From Acephala macrosclerotiorum (Eukaryota > Ascomycota > Leotiomycetes > Helotiales > Mollisiaceae), in assembly GCA_014904845.1 (NCBI GenBank), contig MU119688.1:3794-27475 (forward strand): a stretch of 23,682 bases of DNA, given 5' to 3'. The notes beneath the pieces are model-generated. The model worked only from the letters and a program-made list of their open reading frames with translations, was not told where the DNA came from and did not search any database. This document shows positions 9,361 through 20,515 of this stretch, one piece after another. The position numbers and the translations under genes were made by a program. Within the stretch, counting starts at the first letter, position 1, and every line of letters begins with the position of its first letter.

Positions 9361-9966
9361 TTGTTACATTGAATAAAAAATTAAAATAATAAATTAAAAA
9401 TTTAAATCGAAAACTCAAATATATTGCTTTCAATCTATTTACAACGAAATTTTTCGTTTTTATCGATAGTTTATTTGCAAACAATAAAAATTTTAATTCT
9501 CAAATTAAATATAAAATCATTTTAATAAATAAACGTCAATTGAACGATAAAAAATTCAAAATCAAAAAAAATCTTATTTACTACAACTCTATTAAAAATA
9601 AACGCATTACTAAAAACGTTTTAATTTTTGAAATATATAGTATAATAAAAAAAATCGATATAGCGATTGTAATCGAATTTACTATTGATATAATTATTTA
9701 GTAATTCGATCTCTTTAAAATCTCAATAATCGTTTGTATAAACTTATATTCGTTATACGAATATTTAATCAAATTGGAAATCACCAAAGAAAAGCATTTT
9801 ATAATCGATATTATAGCTTTTTACTAATCGTATAAACGCAAAAAATTACAAAAAATTCAATAAATTAACGATCAAAATAATTCAACGAATACTATAACAA
9901 AATCAATATTTAATAAAACTTTAAAAAAGTTTTTAAATACGAACCACTTTAAAATTCGAAAAAAAA
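9361..9966 (+). pseudogene. Copia RNase H remnant and C-terminus of pol
   Basis: This is in the same frame as the reverse transcriptase. It reads FFVFID at 9450-9467, then SLFANNK, which corresponds to the D-x-SFANNKD start of copia RNase H. Farther on it reads NVLIFEIYSII (catalytic Glu region), then NLYSLYEYLIKLEITKEKHFIIDIIAFY, and ends with ITKSIFNKTLKKFLNTNHFKI before a lysine-rich tail at about 9960. The order and spacing are those of fungal copia pol C-termini. Stops come from Gln and Trp codons. RNase H would remove the RNA template after first-strand synthesis. Confidence 0.88.
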
Positions 9967-10303
9967 AAAAAATTAAAAAAAAAAAGAATAGTAAAAACAA
10001 CGCAAAAAATTAAAAAAAATATTTACTAAAAAAAAATAGAAAAAAAGTAATTTCTGCGTTATATTTCGAATCCTATAATTATTTAATTTATAAAACTAAA
10101 AAAAAAAAGAATTACTTTAATCTCGACGTTTATAATTTTCAATGAACTTCGAGAATAGCACTAGTTTACTAGCGTTGTTTCCAAAGTTTAATCATATGAT
10201 TTTTACATTAAAATATTAACGAGTTTTACGTATCAACGAACTACAATAAAAAAGAAAAATAATAGCGTTTTTTAAATAATTGAATTAAACTAATTCTTGT
10301 CAC

Positions 10304-10313
10304 AAAGAAAAAA
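10304..10313 (+). other. Probable polypurine tract
   Basis: The run AAAGAAAAAA lies 7 nt before the 3' LTR. This is the position of the primer for plus-strand synthesis in LTR retrotransposons. Mutation of G to A nearby makes the exact edges uncertain. Confidence 0.5.
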
Positions 10314-10320
10314 CTGTCAA

Positions 10321-10527
10321 TATGAATACAATATTAGTTTAGTAGTCATGTGCGGCACTAGGCCAGATCGGGACTAGCGCCGCTTGCACTAGAATTGAGA
10401 TTATATCCTTCAACTCTTGCGTACTTACTAAATTTAAAACTAACAATCAATCAACGAATTATTCAATTTATTTGTTTATTTCGTTTTTAGTTTATTACTA
10501 GTAATAAATATTTTTAATAATATCAAT
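10321..10527 (+). repeat. 3' LTR of the copia element
   Basis: This is gap-free against 4278-4484. Compared with the 5' copy it shows A for G at eight sites and T for C at two. Its start reads TATGAAT, where the 5' copy has TGTGAGT, so the terminal TG was lost by transition. CACGTG of the 5' LTR reads CATGTG here. The GC-rich block at about 10345-10391 is nearly intact. Confidence 0.9.
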
Positions 10528-10532
10528 ACGTA
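10528..10532 (+). repeat. Target site duplication, right copy (ACGTA)
   Basis: This is the same five bases as 4273-4277, directly after the 3' LTR. The CpG inside it would be spared by the mutation process seen here. Confidence 0.6.
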
Positions 10533-11427
10533 CATAAAAAATTTAATTTTTAATATACGTATTAATTTATAATTAATTTTATTTAAAAATCGAAATTTAA
10601 TAATAAAAATAATAAAAAATTAAAAAATATATATACGAGATTTAAAAAAAAAAAAAAAGTTAAAAAAAATAATAAAAATTAAAAAATATAAAAAAAAATA
10701 TTTGAAATTTATTATAAATACGAAAAAAATTAATAAAAAGAAATTATCGAAAATTGGTATTATTTATAAAGTTTTATTAAAAAGTAAATCTACGAATAAA
10801 AAAAAGTAATAAAAAGAAATAAATCTTTTTTTACTTATTAAATGTTTGCGATTTATTGTATTTTTATATAATACAATTAAAATTTTTTTTTGATTTTTTT
10901 AATCACATTTAAAATAATTAATATATACATTGAAAACTTGAAATTTTAACGATTTACGTTTTGAAATATGAAAATTACTCGTTAAAATATAATGAAATAA
11001 CAATTTGTAAATTTTTTTCGCTTTGTAAATATATATTTCGTATTAATAAAAATAATCACGTTTTCGATTTTATTATCAATTGCAAATTCTTTATTTTCTA
11101 CTTTTAAAATTATAAGTTTCGTATTTTGAAAAATTGAAAAAATTGAAAAATATTAGAAATATACTAGAAAAATATTAATAGTACGAAGATTTTAATATAA
11201 AATAATAAAATTACAAAGTTTTAATTTTTAAAATTTATTAAAACTTTTTATAAAAATTTATAAATAATAAATTATAATTTCTCAATGTAATTTCTATTAT
11301 AAGTATTATATTATAGATTTTTATTTAAAGATTAAACTTTGTATTTTTAAACGATAAAATTTTGAAATATTTTAAATCGAAAATTTAATATTAATAAAAA
11401 TTTTAAATTAAATTTTTAAAAAATATT

Positions 11428-11598
11428 ATTATAATAAAATTATATGTTTTTTCTTTAAAAAATTTTATAAATAAATAATTTTAAAAATAATATTAATTAC
11501 GTATTTTTTAATATATAATAAATTTAATTTATTAATTAAAACGAATTAATTTACGATTAAATTTTATTATTTTATATTTTATTATTTTTTTTATATTA
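11428..11598 (+). repeat. Dispersed repeat, copy A
   Basis: The segment matches 20253-20515 in the same orientation. One block of 42 bases (11484-11525 against 20308-20349) is identical, including an ATTAATTACG stretch. A second block around 11544-11598 matches 20461-20515 with few changes. Copy B carries about 93 extra bases between the two blocks. A 42-base identity is well beyond chance even in two-letter sequence. Confidence 0.7.
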
Positions 11599-14500
11599 AT
11601 AAAATAACGTTAAAAAATAAATTTTTTTATTAAATCTCGTTAAAATTTATTTATATACGATTTATATATTTTATTTTTTATTATTATTAAAAAAATTTCA
11701 AATTATTAAAAATCGAAAATTAAAAATTAATTAATAAATTTTTTTTATTTTAATTATAGTATTCGAAATTAAATAATTTGATTACGAAATTGTAAAATTA
11801 TAATAAAATATTAATTTATAAAAATTATATATTAAATTACTCGAAATAATTAATATTAAAACGAATATAAAAAAAAAAAAAAACTTGTAATAATTATTTA
11901 TAATAATTAATTTTATTTTCAATAAAAATTAAAATATAAAAAAAAAATTTTAATAAAAAAAAAATTATAATATTAAAAAACGAAATTATTTTATTATTTT
12001 ATATTTTAATTTTAATTTTTTTAAAAATCGTAATTCGTAAATTATTTATAATCGTTTTTAAATTAAAATAAATTTCGAATTTTAAAAAATAATATAAAAA
12101 AAATTAAAATAATAATAATATAATAAAATTAATAATTTAAAATATTTAAAAATTCGATAAAAATATTTAAATATTATAATATAAAAAATAATTTTAAATA
12201 CAATTAATAATTTATTATTTTTTATTTTATTCGAATTATTTATAAAAAAAATTTAATAAAAAATATATATAATTACTAAAAAGATTTATATCGAATTTCA
12301 ATTTTCGATTTTACGTATTATTTAAATTTAAAAAACTCGATAAATATTCGTATTAAAACTTTTTAATTTAAATAAACGATTTTATTAAAAAATTAAAAAA
12401 ACGAAAAATAAAATTTAAAATATATAAAAAAAAATTTAATAAAAAACGAAAATAAAAAAAGAATTATTTAAAAATCGAATTATAAATAATAAATTTTATA
12501 AAGCGTTTAAAACGAAAAATAAAAAAAATAAAAAATATTATTAATATTTTAAAAATATTGAATTTTATTATAATAATTATTAATTAATAATAAAAAAATA
12601 ATATTTATTATTTAATTTTAATAAATATTAAAATTATTATAATAAAAAAAATATTAAAAAATATTAATTTTATAAAATATTTAAAAAAACGAATTAATTT
12701 GTTTTTATTATTAAAAATTTTATAATATTCGAAATTAATTTCATAAAAATCAATTTTTTATTATTAATTAAAAAAAAATATTATTATTATTTTTAAATTA
12801 ATTAATTCGAATAAAAAATATAAAATATTAAATATTAAAACGAAATATTATATTATTTTTATATATATAATTCGAAATTTTAATATTATTATTATAAACG
12901 TTAAAATTTTTAATTTATTAAAATAATAATTATAAAAATGAAAATTAAATATAAAATCGAATATAAATTTTTTTTTTTATAAATAATATAAAACTTTTTT
13001 TTAAAATAATTATTTATTATAATAATAAAAATATAATTTAAATATAAAAATAATAATTTATAAAATAATATATTTTAAAATTTTAAAATTTTAATTTTAT
13101 TTATACGATTATAATTATTTTTTTTTTAAAAAATTTATTTATATTAAATTATTAAAAATCGTTATATTCGTATATATTTGCGAATTAAATATTAATATTA
13201 TTAAAAAATAATATAATATTAAAACTCGTAAAAAAAATTTATATTTCAATAAAAAAATATATTTTTAATATTATTTTATATAAAATAAATATTATTAATT
13301 TAAAAAAAATATATAAATAAAATAATGTAAAAAATAAAAATATTTTTTTCGATTTTTTATAATACGTTTTTTTTAATAAAAAAAATTAAATAAAATTTTA
13401 AATAAAAATATTTTTTTATAATAATATTATTATTTTTAAATATAAATATTAAAAAAAAAATTTTAAAAATAATACGAAATATTAATTATTTTATTTTATT
13501 AAAAAAAAAGAAATCGAAAATTTTTTAAATATAAAAACGAAAAAAAAATTTGAATAAAAAAAATAATTTTAATTTAAAATTATTTAATATTAATATTAAT
13601 ATAATATATAAATTTAAATTTAAAAAAATACGATTTATCGATTTAATTAATAAAATTAAAAAAATTTTAAAAAATAAAAAAATTAATTTAAATAATTTAA
13701 AACGTAAAAAATATTTTAAAAATATATTAAAAAGTATATAAAATATTTATTATTACGAATTATTTTAATATTTAAAAAATTATAATTTATTTTTAAATAA
13801 TTAATATTTTTATTTATTAAAAATTAATTATAAAAATTTAAAAAAAAAATATTAATTCGTTTATTCGTATTAAAATAATTTAATATATAATATAATAAAA
13901 TATTTTAAAAATAATTCAATTATAAAATATTTAAAAAAAATAATAATTTTTAATTATAAAAAAAATTATTAAAATTTATCGATTAATTAATACGATTATG
14001 AAAATAAAATTTATTATTTTAAAAAATATTAATATATTTTTTTTTATAAATAAATTTTTAAAAAAATTTTTAATAATTTTTTTTAATAATTTTTTTTTTA
14101 AATATAATTAATTTATTTTAAACGTTTAAAATGAAAATATAATAATTTTAAAAAACGTATTTTTTAAAATTATAATATTATTTTTAAATAATATAAAAAT
14201 TAAATAATTTTATACGAATTATAATAACGAATTAATATTTTTAAAAGTTTATTAATTCGTTTTTAAATATATTTAAAATTTAAATAAAATATTAAATGGA
14301 ATTAAAAAAATTTAAATTATAATTTTAAAAATCGTTTTTTTAAAAATATAAAAATTATTAAAATTTTAAAATATTATTAAATGAAATTATTATACGATAA
14401 AAAGAAATTTTAAAAAATTTTAAAAAAAAAATTATAAATTACAATTTTAATTATATAATATTTATTTTATTTTTAAAACGAATATTAATATATTTATCGT

Positions 14501-17331
14501 TTAATTAAATCGAATAATAATAAAAATTTTTAATATTTTAATTAATTATTAATTCGTTTAAATATAATTATTCGATTTCGAAATTAAATATATTAAAAAA
14601 AATATTTATATTACTTTAAACGAATTATTTAAAAAATTATAAATAAAAAACAATAATTTAAAAAAAAATTATTAATAAATTTATTATAATAAAATTTAAT
14701 TATATTAAAATGATTTTAATCTCTATTAAAAAATATAAAATTAATTGAAAAATTAAAAGTAAATCGTTTATAATTAAAAATAAATATATAAAATAAAAAT
14801 ATTTATTTAAATTATTAAATCAAATTTAAAAAAAAAATCAAATTCGATATTTTTAATTTTTAATTTTTAATATCGATTATATTTTTCGTTTATATCGTAT
14901 TAATTATTTTTTTTAAATTAATAAATTATTTGAATTATTTTTAAAATATTATTTAATATTTAATAATTTTAAAACGATTAAAATAATTTTTAAAAATAAA
15001 ATTTCGTAAATTAATTAAAAAATTTATTAATTATAACGTTCGAAATAAAATATTATAAAAAAATATTATTAAATTTTATTTATTTCGATTTATTTTAAAT
15101 AATTATAATTGAATTATATAATAAATTTAAATATATTAAAAAAAATATTTATTATCGAATAATTAATTAATATTATTAAAAAAAATACTATAAAAACATT
15201 TGAAATTTTATAGTATATTATAATAATTATTAATATAAAAACAAAAAAAAAACACGAAAAATTTTTATATTTTTAAAAAATAATTTTATTATTTTATTAT
15301 ATAAAAAAAAATATAATTAAATTCTCGTAATATAAAATATTTAATAATTTAATTATAATACGAAATAATTTTTTCGATTAAATTAAAATTAAATTAATAA
15401 AAAACTCGATTTTTAAAAAAATTATTAAATTTATTTAAAATAATATTTTTTATAAATATAAAATTAAATAAAAAATTAAAATTTAAAAAAATCGATATTA
15501 AAAAATTAAATAAATACAAAATTAAACAAATTATTATTTTTATATATAATTTGAAAATAAATGAAATAATTAAATAAAAAAATTAATTTATTATTATCGT
15601 ATTAATTATTTTAATAAAAAAAAATAAAAAAATTAATTAAAATATTTATTAATTATTTTTTTACGAATCGAATAATTATTTTATATAATTTATAATAAAA
15701 AAATTTTAATTAAAATAAAATTTATAATCGAATGAAATTTTTTAAATTAAAAATTAAATAAATTAAAATATAAAACAAAAATATAAAAAAATTAAAATTA
15801 ATAAAAAAATATAATTATAAATAAAATTAAATATATTTTAATATTTATTATTAAATATAAAAAGAATTAATTCGAAATAAAAATATTAAATTTATTAATT
15901 AAAATATATTTAAAAATATTAAATTTATATTAAATTTATTAAATAAATTAATTGAAAAAAATTATTTATTCGAAAAAATAAACAAAATAATAATTTGAAA
16001 ATTATATATTAAAAATTCTTTAAAAAAAATAAAAATATTATTAAATTTAATAATAATAAAAATATAAATATAAAAAAAAAAAATTAAAATTATAATTTAT
16101 ATTTTTAAATTTAATAAAATTAAAAAAAAAAAAATATATACGATTTTTTAACGATTAAATAAATAAAAAGAATTTATTAAATTTTAAAATAATAATAATT
16201 TTTTAATTAAAATTTTTTTTTTTTTTATTTATAATAATTGTTTTTTATCAATTTTTTTAAACAAAATTTTATTTATATTTCGAAAAAAAGAATTTTTATT
16301 ATAATTAAAAAAATTTTATTATATAAAAAAACGAAATTATATTATTTTTTTTTTTAAAAATTTTTTAAAAATTTATAAAATTTTTTTTTTAATATTTTTA
16401 AATATTTTTAAATATATTTTAATATATTAAAACGTATTTCAATTATATTTAATTATATTTAAATAATATAAACGTTTATTAATATAATATTTATTATAAT
16501 TTATAAAAAAAAAAATTTTTAAATTTTTTTTTTTAAATTTATATATTTTTTATTTTAAAATTCGATTAATTTATTATATTATTTTGAAAATTTTTACGAT
16601 ATTATTATTATATTTTAAAAAAATATTTTATTAAATTTTATATATAAAAAATAAAAAAAAAAAAATTATAATACGTTTATATAAATCGTATAACGCAATT
16701 TTAATAATTTATAAAAAATTATTAATAAATTATTATTTAAAAAAAAAAAATTATAATTAATAATATTAATAATAAATTTATAAGAATTAAAAAAATAATA
16801 AAAGAAAATTAAAAATAATATTATTTTAAAAAGTTTTATTAAATTTTTAAAATAATATATAATTTTAAATAAATAAAATCAAAAAATCGTATATTATATT
16901 TTAATATTATAATTAAATAAAAAAAATTCGAATTTAAAAATTTTAATAATTTATTAAAAATTTTATTAATAAATTTTATAATAAATATATATATTAAAAA
17001 TTCGAATAAATATTTTATATAAAACTTTTTATATTTCGTGAAATTATTAAAATTATTAATATATTATTTATAAGAATATTTTTTCGATTTATCGATTATA
17101 AAAAAATATAAATAATAATTTAATAATTATAAATTTAAATAAAATAAATTTAAAAAAATTACGTTTTATTTTTTATTTTTACGAATCTTTAATAATTAAA
17201 ATATATATTAAAAAAAAATTTCTATTTTTATAAATAAATTTAAAAAAAATCGATTATTATTAATAATAATAATATAAATATTTAAAATATTAAATTTTAA
17301 AAAAATATTAATATTAATATTTTTTTTTTAA

Positions 17332-17379
17332 TTAATAATAATAATAATAATAATATTTTTATTATTATTATTATTATTA
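17332..17379. repeat. TAA/ATT microsatellite, inverted halves
   Basis: A (TAA)n tract of about 22 nt is followed after a short ATTTTT spacer by an (ATT)n tract of about 19 nt. The two halves are reverse complements and can form a hairpin. Such tracts are expected in A/T-only DNA. Confidence 0.7.
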
Positions 17380-17853
17380 GTTTTTTCGTATAAAATTTTT
17401 TAAATTTTTTAAATTTTTTAATTCGTTTTTTTTTTTTTCGTTTTTATTTTTATATTAATTAAATTTAAAAAATTTATTATTAATAATAAAAAATATTATA
17501 ATATATTTATATTTATATTAAAAAAATATAAAATTATTATTATTTTATTATAATTTAATATTATTTTATTTCGATTAATTTATAAATTTTAATTAAATAA
17601 TATATAATTAATAATTAATTATACGTATAATATAAATAATTTTTAAAAATTAAATATTATTTTTTTCGATATTTTAAATATTATATACAATATTTATAAA
17701 TATTTATTTATTAAATAATTTTATCGAGTTTATTATATAACGTTTTATAAGAATTTCAATTTATATTTTAAAAACAATAAAAAATAAATTAAAATTATAA
17801 AAATATAATTATTTAAAATTTATAAATTATTATAAAAAAATAAAAAATATTTA

Positions 17854-17964
17854 ATTATTTTATTAAAATTATAAAATATTAAATTTTTTATATTTAGAAT
17901 TAAATTATATATAATAATATTAATTTAATACGAATTAATAATATTATTATTTAATTTTATTATA
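17854..17964 (+). repeat. 111-bp direct repeat, left copy
   Basis: This aligns without gaps to 18965-19075, at an offset of 1111. Differences are mostly transitions, for example TTTAGAATT against TTTAAAATT and TATATAAT against CGTATAAC. Similarity reaches a few bases further left, where TTTAA here faces CTCGA in the other copy. The left copy is the more mutated. Confidence 0.8.
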
Positions 17965-18189
17965 ATTTTTTTTTTACGTAATATTTATTTCGAATATTTA
18001 TAATTTATTTAATTAAAAATATTATATTCGTATTTTCAAAAAACTTTTTATTTTATAAATAATAATTAATAAAATTTTATTTAAAATTAGTATTTTAATT
18101 AAATTAATATATTTAATTTACGATTATTTTTAATAATCGTTTAAAAATTATCGATTAAATTTAATAATTTTTTTTTATAAAATTAATAA

Positions 18190-18600
18190 TAATATAAATA
18201 TATAATAAAATACTCGTAAAATAAAAAAATTCGAATATTTGAAAATATAATTCGAAAAATAATAAATCGAAAGAAAAAAACAATAAATCGAAAAATAAAT
18301 TATAAAATCGAAAAAATCGTAAAATCGAATTAAAATAAAAATAAAATAAAAATAAATAATAAAATGCGAATTATATAAAATCGTTTTAAAATAAAAATAT
18401 AACAATTAAAATACTAATTTCGTAAATTTAAATAATTCAATTAAAAAATCGTAAATTAATCGAAAAAAAAAAAATTTAAAAAAATTGAAATTATCGTAAA
18501 ATTTATCGTAAAATCGAAAAACTCGCAAAATTATAAAATCGTAAAATCGAATAAATCGAATAAATCGAAAAATCGAAAAAACTATAATAAAATTATTAAT
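18190..18600. repeat. AATCGA-rich low-complexity tract
   Basis: Short units built on AAATCG recur many times. Examples are ATAAATCGA in tandem at about 18547-18570 and repeated AAAATCGTAAAATCG blocks at 18300-18330 and 18490-18545. CpG density is far above that of the surrounding AT DNA. On the minus strand the units give Phe-Ile-Arg-Phe-like frames without stops, which explains the apparent ORFs here. The ancestor was probably a CpG-containing simple repeat whose other C and G were lost. Confidence 0.6.
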
Positions 18601-18761
18601 TTGTTTGCGAATCAAATTAAAAAACTAAAAATTACAACGATTTTTCGAATTATTAATCGTTTTTACGTAGAATTTTAATATAAAAAAACAAAAAATACTA
18701 TAGAAAAGCAATAGAATACAAAGCAAAAAAATCCAATCGTAGATCAGTTCGTCTTAACCAA

Positions 18762-18957
18762 TGGACTAGACTCATTCGAAGTAATCCGTAATCCGTAAAT
18801 CAATCAATCAATCAATCAAAGTAGAAATAGAAAAGGTTATTGATTAGTCTATGGTGAGCGAAAGCTTTTTATGTACTAGAAGACACGTGACCAGTACTGC
18901 CCTCGAAACTAGTTATTTACAAGGATTTTTGAAAAGAAAACAGATAGTTCTATTACA
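18762..18957 (-). repeat. Candidate LTR, about 196 bp
   Basis: The minus-strand ends are TGTAAT and TCCA, fitting the TG...CA rule, and the length is close to that of the copia LTR (207 bp). It contains a (GATT)5 microsatellite. Without a second copy in the window the call rests on end motifs, the downstream TTGGTTA and the mutation gradient. Confidence 0.4.
18781..18819 (+). repeat. GTAATCC tandem and (AATC)5 microsatellite
   Basis: GTAATCC occurs twice in tandem at 18781-18794, followed by five AATC units at 18798-18817. The C residues here are in CpA or CpC context and have survived, showing how lightly this patch was mutated. Confidence 0.8.
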
Positions 18958-18964
18958 ATACTCG

Positions 18965-19075
18965 ATTATTTTATTAAAATTATAAAATATTAAATTTTTT
19001 ATATTTAAAATTAAATTACGTATAACGATATTAGTTTAATATAAATCGATAATATTATTATTTAATTTTATTATA
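18965..19075 (+). repeat. 111-bp direct repeat, right copy
   Basis: Partner of 17854-17964. It begins 8 bases beyond the candidate LTR end and keeps more CpG (CTCGATT at its left edge, ACGTATAACG inside) than the left copy. Confidence 0.8.
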
Positions 19076-20252
19076 TTATATATTAAAAAAAAAATTCGAT
19101 TTATTTAAATTTATATTAATATTCGTTTTTAATTTATAAAAGTTTTTATTATTTTTATTTTTATTTTTATTTTTTCGATTTAATTATTTATTAATTTAAA
19201 AATTATAAAAACTTTTATTTTATAAATTTTTTTTAAATAAATAAATAAAAAAATTTATTATTATTTTTTAAAAAAATTAATATATTAAAATTTTATTATC
19301 GACGAATTTTTTTTAATAAATTTTTTTTTTATATAATATATATATATTTTTTTATTGTTTAATTTTTATAAACGAATTTTAAATTATAATTATTATTTTA
19401 TTAATTTTTTAAAAACAAAAATTTAATTTATTAAATTTTATTAAAATAATAAAATTAATTAATTTTTTTACGAAAAAAAAATAAATATATTTTAAAATTT
19501 AAATTTATTATATATTAAATTTTTTTTTTCAAAAATTTTTCAATAATTTATTCGTAATTTAACGATTTTAAAAAAATAATAAATTAATTATTTCGATTTT
19601 TTAAAAAAATTATTTAAATAAATTTTTTTTTTAATATAAAAAAATAAATTTTAATTAAAAAACTTTTAAATTAAATTTAATTAAATATTATAAAATAAAT
19701 TTTTTTATTAATTGAAAATATATTAAAAAAAATAAAATTTTTATTTTTTTTATTTTATTTTTTATAAATTTAATGTTTATTAATAATATTATTTACGAGA
19801 AATTTAAAATTTTTTTTTAATAATATTTAATTTAAAAAAATTAAAACAATTTTCAATATAATTTATTATATAAAATTTTTAATAATTAAATTATTAAAAT
19901 TCGTTTAATAATAAATATTTATATATTTATTAATAAAATAAATTATAATTTAAATTAAATTAATTTTTTAATATTTTAAAATAAAAAAAATAAAAAATTA
20001 ATTATATTTATAAAAAATAATTAAAAATATTTAATTATTTTTAATAATAAATTTAAATTTAAAATTTGTTTATTTTTTTTTTATTAAATTTTAAAAAAAG
20101 AAATTATAAAAAATTTAATATTATTAAAAAAATTATTAAAATTTTAAAAAAAAAAAATAATAATAATTTAAAAAATTTCAAACTTTGAATTTTTTATTTA
20201 AAATAATATTTTTTTTTCGAAATTTAAAACGAATTTATTATATAAAAAAACA

Positions 20253-20515
20253 ATTATAATAAAATTATATATATATTTTTTAAAATTTTTATAAATAATT
20301 AATTTCGAAAATAATATTAATTACGTATTTTTTAATATATAATAAATTTTTATTTATTATAAATTAATTAATAATTTTTTTATTTTTATTTTAATTAATT
20401 AATTATTTATTTTACGAATTATAAATTATTTCGAATAAATTTAATTTATTTATTAAAATTAATTAATTTACGATTAAATTTTTTTATTTTGTATTTTATT
20501 ATTTTTTTTATATTA
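20253..20515 (+). repeat. Dispersed repeat, copy B
   Basis: Partner of 11428-11598, same orientation, about 8.8 kb to the right, with about 93 extra bases between two matching blocks. The two copies could be members of a dispersed family or the ends of one large destroyed element. No terminal TG/CA is discernible. Confidence 0.7.

Larger units (their letters stand above)
4278..10527 (+). mobile_element. Degenerate Ty1/copia LTR retrotransposon, RIP-mutated
   Basis: The element is 6250 bp with two 207-bp LTRs that align without gaps, a candidate ACGTA target duplication and a purine tract before the 3' LTR. Internal remnants run in the order gag with zinc knuckle, integrase, reverse transcriptase, RNase H. 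Integrase before reverse transcriptase defines Ty1/copia and excludes Ty3/gypsy. Stops in the frames are mostly at sites where Gln or Trp codons would give TAA, TAG or TGA by transitions. The remnants lie in three reading frames, so at least two indels or a programmed shift plus an indel are present. LTRs and leader are lightly mutated and the middle heavily. The flanks are far more AT-rich than the LTRs, so the element appears to have inserted into DNA that was already mutated. It cannot make functional protein. Confidence 0.92.
10533..18660. other. Long RIP-saturated AT-rich region, no gene
   Basis: More than 8 kb is almost pure A/T, with residual C and G mostly in CpG. The part at about 10730-11350 is less saturated, with isolated non-CpG G and C and short blocks such as AAATGTTTGCG. 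I could not read a transposon protein in any frame. A 63-codon plus-strand frame at 13550-13741 and minus-strand frames at 18175-18615 consist mostly of Lys/Asn/Ile or Phe/Ile/Tyr codons and are artefacts. Dispersed repeats inside it are listed separately. It is probably several nested, destroyed transposons. Confidence 0.75.
18660..18957 (-). mobile_element. Lightly mutated island, probable LTR end of a second retroelement
   Basis: This is a patch of more normal composition inside AT-only DNA. Read on the minus strand it begins TGTAATAGAACTATCTG (from 18957) and contains CACGTG (about 18885-18890), which is also present in the other LTR. It reaches CCA at 18762-18764, followed by TTGGTTAAGACGAAC, which could be a primer-binding site. 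Mutation increases toward lower coordinates, as it does from LTR to interior in the copia element. No partner LTR was found, so a solo LTR or a truncated element are both possible. Confidence 0.45.

Noticed and set aside
4278..10527. Ty3/gypsy classification
   Set aside because: Integrase remnants lie upstream of reverse transcriptase, and the reverse transcriptase has copia-type blocks, so the order is Ty1/copia.
13550..13741. Lys/Asn-rich open frame as a small protein
   Set aside because: It is low-complexity A/T sequence in which stops are absent by chance. No motif is seen and the neighbourhood is non-coding.
18175..18615. Two Phe/Ile/Tyr-rich minus-strand frames as membrane proteins
   Set aside because: They are produced by the AATCGA-type repeats and poly-A/T composition. 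Hydrophobicity is a by-product of TTT and ATT codons.
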